Assembly (NCBI RefSeq): GCF_000026105.1
Contig: NC_008027.1
Coordinates: 2,990,501 to 3,054,500, forward strand
Direction of reading: 5' to 3'
DNA length: 64,000 bases
DNA from: Pseudomonas entomophila L48
GTDB taxonomy: Bacteria > Pseudomonadota > Gammaproteobacteria > Pseudomonadales > Pseudomonadaceae
Shown here: positions 51,335 through 60,261 of the stretch, one piece after another
Numbering within the stretch: the first letter of the stretch is position 1
How the letters are laid out: each line of letters opens with the position of its first letter
Translations under genes and position numbers: made by a program
Notes under the pieces: generated by a model
What the model saw: only the letters and a program-made list of their open reading frames with translations
Database searches by the model: none
What the model was told of the DNA's origin: nothing

Positions 51335-52225
51335 ATGAGCCAGTTCAAGCGGTTGTTCGTCATGCTCGGCCCGCAGATGCGCTACAGCCCTGCCCTGCAA
51401 CGGGCCGCAGCGTTGGCCGAGTCCAGTGGTGCGCTGCTGGATATCAATATCTTCGTCGACGATGTCGATACTTTCGGCCTGATGAGCGACAGCCGCGAGC
51501 GTGAGCGCCTGCTCGACGACAACCGCCAGTGGCTGGCGGATGCGGCGGAACAACTACGCGACAGCGGGCTGGATGTCTCGACCGAACTGCTGCTGACCCG
51601 CGACCCGCTGAGCAGTGTCATCGAGCAGATCGAGCGCCTGGGCTGCGATCTATTGGTCAAGGACGTGCAACACGAACCGGTGCTCAAGCGGCTGCTGGTC
51701 ACCCCCCTCGATTGGCAACTGCTCAAGGACAGCCCGGTGGCCGTGCACCTGGTCAGCGATATCCGCCTGCCCCTGCCCCGCCAGGTCGCCGCCGCGGTCG
51801 ACCTCAACAGCCATGGTGCGGGCGAGCACCTGGACGAACAGGTGATCCATAGCGCACACGCCCTGGCCCTGCAATGCAACGCCGAGCTGCACCTGCTGCA
51901 CGTCTGCGACGCGGCCAAGACCCATATCGCCGACTTCGGCGCCGGCACCGTGACCATGCCTGGGTTCGACGGTAGCGTACGCGCGGCCCAGCGGGCAGCG
52001 TTCAACCGCCTGGGTGATCATCACGAGATTGCCCTGGAGCGCCGGCACTTCCTGGAAGGGCCGGCGATCAAGGCGATCGCCCACTACATCGCCCAGAGCC
52101 GGGTGGATGTGATCGTCATGGGCAACCACCGACACGACGCGATGCAGACGTTCCTGGGGGGCACCACGGCGCATGTGCTGGAGCACCCGCTGTGCAATGT
52201 GCTGGCGATCAAGGCCGTGCGCTAA
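51335..52225 (+). CDS. Universal stress protein with two Usp domains
   Basis: 296-residue tandem-Usp protein. The first domain (residues ~1-145) begins FKRLFVMLGPQMRYSPALQRA; the second (~150-296) ends with the ATP-loop-like VIVMGNHRHDAMQTFLGGTTAHVLEHPLCNVLAIKA, GNxxHD-type. Related to the UspE class. Cytoplasmic stress survival factor; no enzyme activity is inferred. A strong ribosome-binding site GGAGGTGTGCG precedes ATG. It forms its own transcription unit bounded by REP hairpins. Confidence 0.92.
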   Translation: MSQFKRLFVMLGPQMRYSPALQRAAALAESSGALLDINIFVDDVDTFGLMSDSRERERLLDDNRQWLADAAEQLRDSGLDVSTELLLTRDPLSSVIEQIERLGCDLLVKDVQHEPVLKRLLVTPLDWQLLKDSPVAVHLVSDIRLPLPRQVAAAVDLNSHGAGEHLDEQVIHSAHALALQCNAELHLLHVCDAAKTHIADFGAGTVTMPGFDGSVRAAQRAAFNRLGDHHEIALERRHFLEGPAIKAIAHYIAQSRVDVIVMGNHRHDAMQTFLGGTTAHVLEHPLCNVLAIKAVR

Positions 52226-52230
52226 ACCAC

Positions 52231-52302
52231 ACCCTGTAGGAGCCAGCCTTGCTGGCGAACCACGGTGGCCCGGTTCGCCAGCAAGGCTGGCTCCTACAGG
52301 GT
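52231..52302. repeat. REP hairpin between convergent genes
   Basis: Nearly perfect inverted REP pair starting ACCCTGTAGGAGCCAGCC and ending with its complement, between the usp gene and the convergent pagL gene. Confidence 0.9.
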
Positions 52303-52313
52303 CAGGCGTGGGT

Positions 52314-52835
52314 TCAGAAACCCTTGCTGTAGAACAGCGAGTACGACTCGATGCCGTCGTTCGGCTGCTTGAGGCCGGCGTTGGAGTAATGCATGGCGCG
52401 CAGGCCGATCTTCTGGTCGGCCGGCAGTTTCAAACCAAAGCCGATACGGTCTTCGAAGTTGACCGACGAGCCCATGCGCTGGTCGCCCACGTCAGTCTTG
52501 GAGAACGCCGCCAGGCCGATACCGGCCTCGATGAACGGGGTGTAGGTGAAGCCGCTGAACTCATAGACGAACACCGGGCTCAACGACAGCGAGTGAGCAC
52601 CGCTGGCATCGCCCCCTTCCCAGTAGGTGTAGGCCGCGTCCCAGTAGCCGGTCACGTAGCCGGTGCTGCTTTCCAGCCACTTCTTGTCCCAGTCGAACGA
52701 CAGGCCGATGCGGTAGGTCATGTCGCCCTGACCAGTGGCGCCCACGGCACCAGAGACCTGCGCGGCCTGGGCCAGATTGGCCCCGGCGAAAGCCAGCACG
52801 GCGGCTGCCAAGGAAGCGGCGAGACGGGTTTTCAT
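52314..52835 (-). CDS. pagL: Lipid A 3-O-deacylase PagL
   Basis: 173-residue outer-membrane beta-barrel with a signal peptide (LAASLAAAVLAFAGANLAQA). The catalytic triad context is visible near the C-terminus: His and Ser in MHYSNAGLKQ and Glu in DGIESYSLFYSKGF. It removes the 3-position acyl chain of lipid A, lowering endotoxicity. The C-terminal Phe is typical of outer-membrane proteins. The start at 52835 has AGGAGAAGTCATTG-type spacing. Upstream is an AT-rich region with a palindrome. Confidence 0.93.
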   Translation of the reverse strand: MKTRLAASLAAAVLAFAGANLAQAAQVSGAVGATGQGDMTYRIGLSFDWDKKWLESSTGYVTGYWDAAYTYWEGGDASGAHSLSLSPVFVYEFSGFTYTPFIEAGIGLAAFSKTDVGDQRMGSSVNFEDRIGFGLKLPADQKIGLRAMHYSNAGLKQPNDGIESYSLFYSKGF

Positions 52836-52968
52836 CAATGACTTCTCCTGATGGTCTTCACGAACAGGCCATTGCTTTCCTGGCCTGCGGCAAGCGGGGG
52901 CTTCAGCCCCTCGTTGTGCACCTGAGCACCGGCACATCCCACCGGGTCACAAGTGGTAATAATTTTTT

Positions 52969-52987
52969 GATTATTGTCTGAATAATC
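52969..52987. promoter_or_regulatory. AT-rich palindrome upstream of pagL
   Basis: GATTATT-gtctg-AATAATC, perfect 7-bp arms, in the region between the dioxygenase stop and pagL. Candidate operator for pagL or 3' structure for the upstream gene. Confidence 0.35.
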
Positions 52988-53044
52988 TCAAAGTTGAAGT
53001 GTTTTGCCACTATTGATGAAGGACAGTTCGTCCCATTCGCAGGT

Positions 53045-53791
53045 TCAATCGTATTCCGACTCCACATGCTCGCCCAGCAACCTGCGTTGCCTGGGCGTGG
53101 CCGCCGCCAGCACCTTGGGGTTGAAGTGCCAGTCGAGATAAGGGGAGAACTTCTGCGCCACCATTCGCCGCCCATAGTGCATCTGGAGCATGTCGCGGAT
53201 TTGCCCGTTGCTGCGGTTGGCGCCACCGGCGTGCCAGCAATCGCTGCGAAATACCAGCGCGTCACCGGCCTTGCACAGGATGGGTACGGCGCCCTGCCCC
53301 TGCCAGCTGTCCTCGCCCGGCCTGGGCGGGCGGCCTGCATGATGGCTGCCGGGCACGACCAAGGTCGGCCCCAGCGCTTGGTCGATATCGCAGAGATAGA
53401 GTTGCGCGGTGAGTATCTGCATGGGCTGGGTAAACCTTTGCAGGCTGCTCAGCCACTCGGGCAGTTCCATGGGGAGATGATCCAGGTGCAGCCCCATGCC
53501 AGGGTAGCCTGGGTGGCTGCGCCATGCCGTCTGGCCAATCACGTGGCAATCGGCCCCCAGCGCGGCTTCGGCAAGCTCGATCAACGGCGGCAGGTCGAGA
53601 AACGGCAACCACAACGGATCGCGGTTGAACACACACTTGTAGTGTTCAAGCAAACCTTGGTAATCCCAGTGGATCGGCTGCAGATCGTCGATGGCACAGC
53701 GAAGCAAGGCGATTTGCAGCGGCGCCAGCACACCGGGAATCACGGTGTACCCCTCTTCGCACAGCCCCTGCAAACACGATTCAGTACTCAT
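53045..53791 (-). CDS. Phytanoyl-CoA dioxygenase (PhyH) family protein
   Basis: 248-residue Fe(II)/2-oxoglutarate-dependent oxygenase of the PhyH family. The iron ligands HxD are in GLHLDHLPME and the distal His in SDCWHAGGANRS; the 2-oxoglutarate-binding Arg is probably that in QIRDMLQMHYGRR or nearby. It hydroxylates a small molecule in the cytoplasm; the substrate cannot be read from sequence. The start at 53791 has GGGGAAG upstream; the ORF upstream of it is REP-derived. Confidence 0.85.
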   Translation of the reverse strand: MSTESCLQGLCEEGYTVIPGVLAPLQIALLRCAIDDLQPIHWDYQGLLEHYKCVFNRDPLWLPFLDLPPLIELAEAALGADCHVIGQTAWRSHPGYPGMGLHLDHLPMELPEWLSSLQRFTQPMQILTAQLYLCDIDQALGPTLVVPGSHHAGRPPRPGEDSWQGQGAVPILCKAGDALVFRSDCWHAGGANRSNGQIRDMLQMHYGRRMVAQKFSPYLDWHFNPKVLAAATPRQRRLLGEHVESEYD

Positions 53792-53799
53792 GCTCTTCC

Positions 53800-53826
53800 C
53801 CTGTAGGAGCCGGCTTGCCGGCGAAC
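53800..53826. repeat. REP element
   Basis: Single REP (CCTGTAGGAGCCGGCTTGCCGGC in part) directly upstream of the PhyH-family gene. Confidence 0.8.
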
Positions 53827-53872
53827 CAATCCCCAAGCCAACCCCAAAGAGAACATTTGTACTCCAGTCGAA

Positions 53873-54316
53873 TCAATGCCAATTCAGGTCCACCCTGGCA
53901 GGCGTCTTGCCATCGACCGCCACCAGTTGCTGCAAGGTCTGCCCACCCGCCGTGCCGGTTACCCGGTAGTGCCCCGGTGGCAGTTGCACGAAGATCAATG
54001 GGCCGACATCCTGCAGGGCCAGCACCGATTGCCCCTGCGCCGACTGGATGTCCACTGCGGCGCCGCTCTGGAACTTGCCATCGCGACCAATGGAAAGGGT
54101 GATGTGCAAATCGTAGCCTTGAGTACGACGCAGGGCGTTGGCTTCATCCTGGCCGATGCCACCCTGCAGGTAGCGAATGCCGTTCTGTTGCTGGGGTTGC
54201 AGCTGCACGCCCTGCGGGTCGATCGGGGCGTTGAGGTCGGCGGCCGCCGCCAGGGTCCAGGGCATGGCCAGGGCCAGCATCAGTGCCGCGCACAGGCCGT
54301 AGTGATGGGTACGCAT
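53873..54316 (-). CDS. Small exported protein, carboxypeptidase-regulatory-like fold
   Basis: 147-residue protein with a signal peptide (GLCAALMLALAMPWTLAAAA). The mature part looks like a beta-sandwich with a late motif GPLIFVQLPPGHYRVTGTAGGQTLQQLV, as in carboxypeptidase-regulatory-like or transthyretin-like domains that bind nothing catalytic. Periplasmic or outer-membrane associated; function unknown. The ribosome-binding site GGGAGGAATGCACC precedes ATG. No operon partner. Confidence 0.78.
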   Translation of the reverse strand: MRTHHYGLCAALMLALAMPWTLAAAADLNAPIDPQGVQLQPQQQNGIRYLQGGIGQDEANALRRTQGYDLHITLSIGRDGKFQSGAAVDIQSAQGQSVLALQDVGPLIFVQLPPGHYRVTGTAGGQTLQQLVAVDGKTPARVDLNWH

Positions 54317-54405
54317 GGTGCATTCCTCCCTCTGGGGGATGGTCTACACAGATTGGATGATTTCCAGGCGCCGGCGTTCGCAAAACGGCGCGCCGTTAGT
54401 CTGTG

Positions 54406-54432
54406 CATCGCGGCTGAAGCCGCTCCTACAGG
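54406..54432. repeat. REP overlapping a LysR stop codon
   Basis: A REP (ATCGCGGCTGAAGCCGC then TCCTACAGG) overlaps the 3' end of the LysR gene; its CTA gives the TAG stop codon at 54426-54428. Confidence 0.85.
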
Positions 54433-55304
54433 GCGGCGTCGCGACGTTCCTCAAGCAGCTTGATGAACATGCTCAAACTGCGCGATACCGTCCCACGCCG
54501 CCACACCAGCCAAGTCTTGAGATAGCGGAAATCCTCCGCCATCGGCCAGGCGCTCACCGTGCTGCAACCGGGCATGTTGTCGAGCATGCTGCGCGGCATC
54601 ATGGCCAGCCCCGCACCGGCGCTGACGCAGGCGAGCATGCCGTGGTAGGACTCCATCTCGTGGATCTTGCCCGGCACGGCCTGGTCGTGGACGAACCAGC
54701 TTTCGAAATGGTGGCGGTACGAGCAGTTGGCGCGGAAGGCATAGATGCTCGCGCCATTGACGTCACGGGCGCGGGTCACCGGGGCATGGTTGAGCGGCGC
54801 GATGACCATCATCTCCTCCTCGAACACCGGCATGCCCTCAAGGGTCGGGTGCAGCACCGGGCCATCGACGAAGGCCGCCACCAGGCGACCTGACAACACC
54901 CCTTCGAGCATGGTCCCCGAAGGGCCGGTGGACAGGTCCAGGTCGACCTTGGGGTAGCGCTGGTTGTAGGCCGCCAGGAGCGCCGGGATGCGCACCGCCG
55001 CCGTGCTTTCCAGCGAGCCCAAGGCAAAGGTGCCTTGCGGATCCTCGCCGGCCACGGTCAGGCGCGCCTCGTGCACCAGGTCGAGGATGCGCCGGGTGTA
55101 TTCCAGGAAGTTCCACCCGGCAGGCGACAGGCGCAGCCGGCTCTTCTCGCGGATGAACAGTTCGACGCCCAGGTCTTCTTCCAGCTGCTTGATGCGGGTG
55201 GTCAGGTTCGACGGCACCCGGTGAATGTGCTGGGCGGCAGCGCTGATGCTGCCGTGCTCGGCCACGGCCTTGAACATCTCGAGTTGCACCAGGTCCACAA
55301 TCAT
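54426..55304 (-). CDS. LysR-family regulator of the divergent aldehyde dehydrogenase
   Basis: 292-residue LysR regulator. The helix-turn-helix is in [38 protein letters not shown] (in register) with a complete effector domain. It is 99 bp from, and divergent to, an aldehyde dehydrogenase gene, the probable target. Its C-terminus runs into a REP element, so the last residues (ERRDAAL) may be derived from REP-flanking DNA. Confidence 0.92.
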   Translation of the reverse strand: MIVDLVQLEMFKAVAEHGSISAAAQHIHRVPSNLTTRIKQLEEDLGVELFIREKSRLRLSPAGWNFLEYTRRILDLVHEARLTVAGEDPQGTFALGSLESTAAVRIPALLAAYNQRYPKVDLDLSTGPSGTMLEGVLSGRLVAAFVDGPVLHPTLEGMPVFEEEMMVIAPLNHAPVTRARDVNGASIYAFRANCSYRHHFESWFVHDQAVPGKIHEMESYHGMLACVSAGAGLAMMPRSMLDNMPGCSTVSAWPMAEDFRYLKTWLVWRRGTVSRSLSMFIKLLEERRDAAL

Positions 55305-55403
55305 TCTCCAAACGTGAATGTTTCGCTCAGTATTATTCAGTTTTCATTAAAGCGCATCACCCCTAGTCTGGACTCACCCCATCAAAACAATGAGAGTCCT
55401 GCC

Positions 55404-56789
55404 ATGAGCGAGATCAGCAGCCTGACCCACGCCATTTCCGTCGACCCCTTCAGCGGCGAACGGATCGGCCACTACGCCTTCGACACCGACGCCGCACTGG
55501 AGGCGGCGCTGCAACGCGCCAAGGTGGGCTATGGCCAGTGGCGCAAAGTGTCGCTGGGTCAGCGCAGCGAATACCTGCTCGCCCTGGCGCAAGCCCTGCA
55601 GGCCAACGCCGAAGCCTTCGCCCAGATGATCGCCCGCGAAATCGGCAAGCCGATCACCCAGGCCCGCGGTGAAGTCAGCAAGTGCGTCGGCCTGTGCCAG
55701 TGGTACGCCGAACACGGCCCGGCCATGCTCGCCCCCGAGCCGACCCAGATCGAGAAGGCCCGTATCGAGTACCGCCCGCTCGGCCCGATCCTCGCCGTGA
55801 TGCCGTGGAACTTCCCGATCTGGCAGGTGCTGCGTGGCGCCGTGCCGGCCTTGCTGGCCGGTAACACCTACGTGCTCAAGCACGCCCCCAACGTGATGGG
55901 CAGCGCCTACCTGCTGGCCGACCTGTTCAAGCGTGCTGGCCTGCCTGAGGGCGTGTTCGAGGTGCTCAACGTCACCCCCGAGGGCGTCACCCGCGCCATC
56001 AACGACCCGCGCATCGCCGCCATCACCCTGACCGGCAGCGTGCGCGCCGGCATGGCCATCGGCGCCCAGGCGGGCGCCGCGTTGAAGAAATGCGTGCTGG
56101 AACTGGGCGGTTCCGATCCGTTCATCGTGCTGGCCGACGCCGACCTCGATGCCGCTGTGAAAGCCGCTGTGATCGGCCGCTACCAGAACACCGGCCAGGT
56201 TTGCGCGGCTGCCAAGCGCCTGATCGTCGAAGAGAGCATCGTCGAGGCATTCACCGAGAAGTTCGTCGCTGCCACCCGTGCGCTGACCGTCGGCAACCCG
56301 CTGGAAGAGGCCACCTACATCGGCCCGATGGCCCGCTACGACCTGCGCGACGAGCTCGACGGCCAGGTCCAGGCCACGCTGGCCGAGGGCGCCACCCTGC
56401 TGCTGGGCGGGCACAAGCTCGAAGGCGTGGGCAACTTCTACGCACCGACCGTGTTCGCCAACGTCACCCCTGAGATGACGGCGTTCAAGCAGGAACTGTT
56501 CGGCCCGGTGGCGGCAATCATCAGCGCCCGTGACGCTGACCATGCCGTGGAGCTGGCCAACGACAGCGAATTCGGCCTGGCCTCGACCATCTACACCGCC
56601 GACTACGCCCTGGCCGAGCGCATGACCGAAGCGCTGGACACCGGTGGCGTGTTCATCAACGGCTACTGCGCCTCCGATCCCCGCGTGGCATTCGGTGGCG
56701 TGAAGAAAAGCGGGTTCGGGCGTGAGCTGTCGCACTTTGGCGTGCGTGAGTTCACCAATGCCCAGACGGTGTGGCTGGATCGTAACTGA
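55404..56789 (+). CDS. NAD(P)+ aldehyde dehydrogenase, succinate-semialdehyde type
   Basis: 461-residue aldehyde dehydrogenase, shorter than GabD. The catalytic Cys is in NTGQVCAAAKRLIV, the base Glu in VLELGGSDPFIVL and the cofactor region in TLTGSVRAGMAIG. It resembles the compact succinate-semialdehyde dehydrogenases (Sad type). The start at 55404 gives MSEISSLTHAISVDPFSG; the longer upstream frame is a shadow through the regulator. The divergent LysR gene suggests substrate induction. Confidence 0.9.
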   Translation: MSEISSLTHAISVDPFSGERIGHYAFDTDAALEAALQRAKVGYGQWRKVSLGQRSEYLLALAQALQANAEAFAQMIAREIGKPITQARGEVSKCVGLCQWYAEHGPAMLAPEPTQIEKARIEYRPLGPILAVMPWNFPIWQVLRGAVPALLAGNTYVLKHAPNVMGSAYLLADLFKRAGLPEGVFEVLNVTPEGVTRAINDPRIAAITLTGSVRAGMAIGAQAGAALKKCVLELGGSDPFIVLADADLDAAVKAAVIGRYQNTGQVCAAAKRLIVEESIVEAFTEKFVAATRALTVGNPLEEATYIGPMARYDLRDELDGQVQATLAEGATLLLGGHKLEGVGNFYAPTVFANVTPEMTAFKQELFGPVAAIISARDADHAVELANDSEFGLASTIYTADYALAERMTEALDTGGVFINGYCASDPRVAFGGVKKSGFGRELSHFGVREFTNAQTVWLDRN

Positions 56790-56810
56790 TCCTTCTACCG
56801 CGATGGCGGG

Positions 56811-56853
56811 CACCGGCCTTGCCGGTGTTCGCCAGCAAGGCTGGCGCCTACAG
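56811..56853. repeat. REP-like pair
   Basis: Two short adjoining stems (CACCGGCCTTGCCGGTG and CGCCAGCAAGGCTGGCG) followed by CCTACAG, between the aldehyde dehydrogenase and panB-like genes. Confidence 0.7.
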
Positions 56854-56961
56854 AGGTGCGGTGCGCACGCTATCTGGGCTGCAATTGCGTCGTGATCTGT
56901 ACCTTGAATCCCCCGCCCACAGGCTAATAATCGGACACCTCCAAACACGCCGGAGGTACCG

Positions 56962-57771
56962 ATGAGCACCCTTCACCACCGCCTGACCATCACTGACCTG
57001 GCCGCCCTGAAAGGCCGGCAGAAGATCGCCGCCCTGACTGCCTACAGCACTCCCATCGCCCGTCTGATCGACCCGTTGGTGGACTTCATCCTGGTCGGCG
57101 ATTCGACCGCCATGGTCGCCTACGGCCGCCCTTCCACCCTGGCCATGCGCCTGGACGAAACCATCAGCCATACCCGTGCCGTGGTCGACTGCACCCGGCA
57201 CGCCTGCGTGATCGCCGACATGCCGTTCGGCAGTTACCAGGCGTCCCCCGAGCAAGCGTTTCGCAATTGCGCCCAGGTGCTGTCCGAAACCGGCTGCGAT
57301 GCGGTCAAGCTCGAGAGCAATCGCGCCTTGGCCCCTACAGTCGCGTTCCTGGTCGAACGGGGCATCCCGGTGATGGCCCATGTCGGCCTGATGCCGCAGT
57401 TCGTCCATGTCATGGGGGGCTACAAGGCCCAGGGGCTGACCGAGGCCAGTGCTGAAACGATTGTCGAAGATGCCCGCGCCAACCTCGCGGCGGGTGCCTT
57501 CAGCCTGTTGCTAGAGGGTGTTGCCGAGCCCTTGGCGCGGCGTATCAGCCAACAGAGCCAGCAGCCGTGCATCGGCATCGGTGCCTCACCAGCCTGCGAT
57601 GGGCAGATCCTGGTCACCGAGGACCTGCTCGGCCTCGGTGGGCCGCAGCAGCCGCGCTTCGTCAAGCAGTACGCCGACCTCACAGCGGTGATTGGCGAGG
57701 CCTGCGCACGCTATGCCAGCGAAGTGCGTCAGGGCGAGTTCCCCGAGCTTGCGCACTGCTACGGCAGTTGA
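56962..57771 (+). CDS. panB: 3-methyl-2-oxobutanoate hydroxymethyltransferase (PanB)
   Basis: 269-residue PanB, which uses 5,10-methylene-tetrahydrofolate to convert ketoisovalerate to ketopantoate for pantothenate synthesis. Family motifs are [45 protein letters not shown] and MAHVGLMPQ. It stands alone without panC, so it is probably a second copy besides the usual panB-panC; some motif positions differ from housekeeping PanB (for example [14 protein letters not shown]). The ribosome-binding site GGAGGTACCG precedes ATG. It overlaps the convergent MocR gene by 13 bp. Confidence 0.9.
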
Positions 57772-59153
57772 GGCGCCTGGCGTATCACTTGGGCCAGCTT
57801 GATCAGCGCCCCTTCGATGTCCTGGCGCCAGTCGACGGTGAAGCTCAGGCGCAGGTAATCACGCCAATGGCCGGCCTGGCTGAACACCGAGCCCGGTGCA
57901 ATGACGATTCCAGCCGCCAGCAACTGCTCGCAGACGGTGTCCATGTCCACCGGCCGCGCGGCCTGCAGCCAGAATGCGGGGCCAGCCACCGGCAAGACCA
58001 GCCGCAGGCAGTCCGCCGCATGGCGTTGCAGCAGGTGCGCCATGCGCGCCTGGCTGGCGGCGAGCTGCCCGGTCAGCGACTGCAGGTGGTGATCCAGACG
58101 CCCACTGGACAGCAGTTGTGCGATGGCCCGCTGGCGGTAGGCCGGCAGGCGGAAACCTCGGGCGACCAATGCCTGGGCCAGCATGGTCGTTTGCCGACAC
58201 AGCAGGTAACCAAAGGGCGCCTCGGCGCCGATGCATTTGTCGAAACTGGCAAAGACCAGCAACCGTTGCGGATCGGCATGGTCCCTGTAGCGAGGCTGTG
58301 TGGGACAGAGTGCGCCGTAGCTGTCGTTCTCGAACAGCCACACCTGGTGCCTGGCCAGCAGCGTGCACAGGCGCTGCTTGTCCTCTGCCGGCATCACGCC
58401 CCCCTGGGGCATGTTGACCGCCGAGGACAGCACCGCCACGCGTACCTGCATGTCGGCCAGCACATGCGCCATTGCGTCGAGGTCGAACCGCCCCTGCCCG
58501 TCCAGCGGCACCTCCACGATCTGCAACCCCGCTAGCCGCAATTGCCGCAGTACCAACCAGGAGCACGGTGACTCGACCAGCGCCACCGCCCCGGCGGGTA
58601 CCAGCGCGCGCAAGGCCAGTTCGAGCATGCTGCGCAGGTCGGCGCCGATGAACACCTGGTCGGCCTGCCAGTGATCCTCCAGGCCGCGGCTGTAGCGGCG
58701 TGCCAATGCCTCACGCAGTTCTGGCTCGCCGCATGGCTGATAGGGGGGCGATTCGCTGCGCTGCGCCTGGCGCAGCAGTTCACGCTCGATCATCGCCAGG
58801 GGGTGTTCGAGGGCCGCAAGCACGCTCGGCGCATCGCTGCTCAGCGCCAGCATCCCCGGTTGCCGGGCGCTGGCGAACACCCGGTCGACCAGGCTGGCCG
58901 AAGGCGCCAGCAGCATTGTCGGCGCACGCGGCACGCTGAAGTAGCCGACCTTGGGCCTGGAGAGGATCCGCCCTTGCGCCTCGAGCAAGGCAAAAGCCTG
59001 CTTGCTGCTCGACAGCGAGACCCGCAAACGTCGGCTCACTTCCCGCAGCGACGGCAAACGGTGCACTTGCCCGTGTGGCTGCGCGTCGAGCCAGTCACAC
59101 AGGTAGCGGTGGACTTTCTGATAGGTAAAACGCGGTGCCTGTGCGGTATCCAT
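57759..59153 (-). CDS. MocR-type regulator (GntR HTH plus aminotransferase-like domain)
   Basis: 464-residue MocR-family protein. The N-terminal winged helix ([33 protein letters not shown] in register) is followed by a type I aminotransferase-like domain. The likely PLP Lys is in [16 protein letters not shown]. Such regulators sense PLP or a PLP-amine adduct. It is convergent with and overlaps the panB-like gene by 13 bp; its target is unknown. The start at 59153 (GGGGCGGGT upstream) is used; the frame open upstream runs into the AraC gene and is a shadow. Confidence 0.87.
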
Positions 59154-59211
59154 ACCCGCCCCTCTGCATGACAGCGGCAGGCACCCTAGCAAGTTTTCGC
59201 CGTCAGCGCCG

Positions 59212-60141
59212 CTACTGCCCGCGTCCGCGCCTGAGGGTTTCGCTCGGCAACTCCCTGAACAGCTGCCGGTAACTGTCGGAAAACCGCCCCAGGTGCCAGA
59301 ACGACCAGCGCATGGCCACCTCGGCCACGGTCGCGTCACCGGCCAGCAGGTCACGCCGCGCGCCGTTGAGCCGGCGCAGCCGCAACCAATGCGCGGGCGG
59401 CATGTCGGTAAAGCCTTTGAAGGCATGCTGCAACTGGCGAACCGATACACCGGCGACCGTGGCCAGCTCCACCAGGTTGAGGGTTTCGTCAGGGCAGTCG
59501 GCGGCCCATTCACTGACCCGGCGCATGATCGCCCGCGCTTCATCGCGCTTGCCCAACGCATCGCCCTGCAGATGCTGGCCAGCATTGTCGAGGATGAACA
59601 GGCAGTCCTCCAGCAACTGCTCGGCCAGCGCCCTGCCCTCCAGCGGGCAGCCGGCCTGGCCCAGACGGGTGAGCGTGGCGCTCAGCCAGTTGCCGAACAA
59701 TGCGTTCTGCTGGCAGGTCAAGGGCACCATGAACAACCCGCGCAGGCGCTCCACATCCAGGCCATGACGGGCCAGGAACGGCTGGTCGAACACCACAGCC
59801 ACCTCCTGGTAGTTCTCGGGGGTGATCCAGATGTTGCGGCTGTCCTCGTTGAGCAGGTAGAGGCTGTTTTCGCTGCGGTCGAAACAAAATGCCAACGCGC
59901 CGCTGGGGGCGCGGAAGAACTGTTCGACCCGGGTATTGAGGCGCTCCTCGTAGACCTCCACGCCCTCGAGCCCCAGCCAGCGCAACTGGCCATTGAAATG
60001 CCCCGGGGACATCTGCCGGTACTGCTGCTGCCAGCCGGGGGTGGCGCGGGTCTGTTCGGTCACATCGGTGGTACGGAAATCCTGGACCTGCAAGGCATTT
60101 GGCGCTGTCACGCACTGTCCTATTGCACTCTTTTGGTGCAT
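59212..60141 (-). CDS. AraC-family regulator
   Basis: 309-residue regulator with a ~200-residue N-terminal sensing domain (FCFDRSENSLYLLNEDS; LARHGLDVERLRGLF) and a C-terminal AraC double helix-turn-helix (LVELATVAGVSVRQLQHAFKGFTDMPPAHWLRLRRLNGARRDL and MRWSFWHLGRFSDSYRQLF, each in register). Divergent from the gamma-glutamylpolyamine synthetase gene across 120 bp, so polyamine or amine catabolism is the likely regulon. The N-terminal part resembles the EutR-like group. Confidence 0.9.
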   Translation of the reverse strand: MHQKSAIGQCVTAPNALQVQDFRTTDVTEQTRATPGWQQQYRQMSPGHFNGQLRWLGLEGVEVYEERLNTRVEQFFRAPSGALAFCFDRSENSLYLLNEDSRNIWITPENYQEVAVVFDQPFLARHGLDVERLRGLFMVPLTCQQNALFGNWLSATLTRLGQAGCPLEGRALAEQLLEDCLFILDNAGQHLQGDALGKRDEARAIMRRVSEWAADCPDETLNLVELATVAGVSVRQLQHAFKGFTDMPPAHWLRLRRLNGARRDLLAGDATVAEVAMRWSFWHLGRFSDSYRQLFRELPSETLRRGRGQ

Positions 60142-60208
60142 TCAACGGCGAAAAAAGTGGATAGATCGCCCTCGCGGGCTGCGCCCAAGATAGCCCTCAG
60201 CGTCACCC

Positions 60209-60223
60209 GTGGGAAGTGCCCAC
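60209..60223. promoter_or_regulatory. Palindrome between AraC and synthetase genes
   Basis: GTGGG-aagtg-CCCAC lies in the 120-bp divergent intergenic region; a possible regulator site. Weak evidence. Confidence 0.3.
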
Positions 60224-60261
60224 TGGCGAACGACGCACAACAACCCAACCAAGAGGTCTGT

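Noticed and set aside
59154..59585. N-terminal extension of the MocR gene
   Set aside because: It overlaps the AraC gene in another frame and lacks conserved residues; the helix-turn-helix begins after the ATG at 59153.
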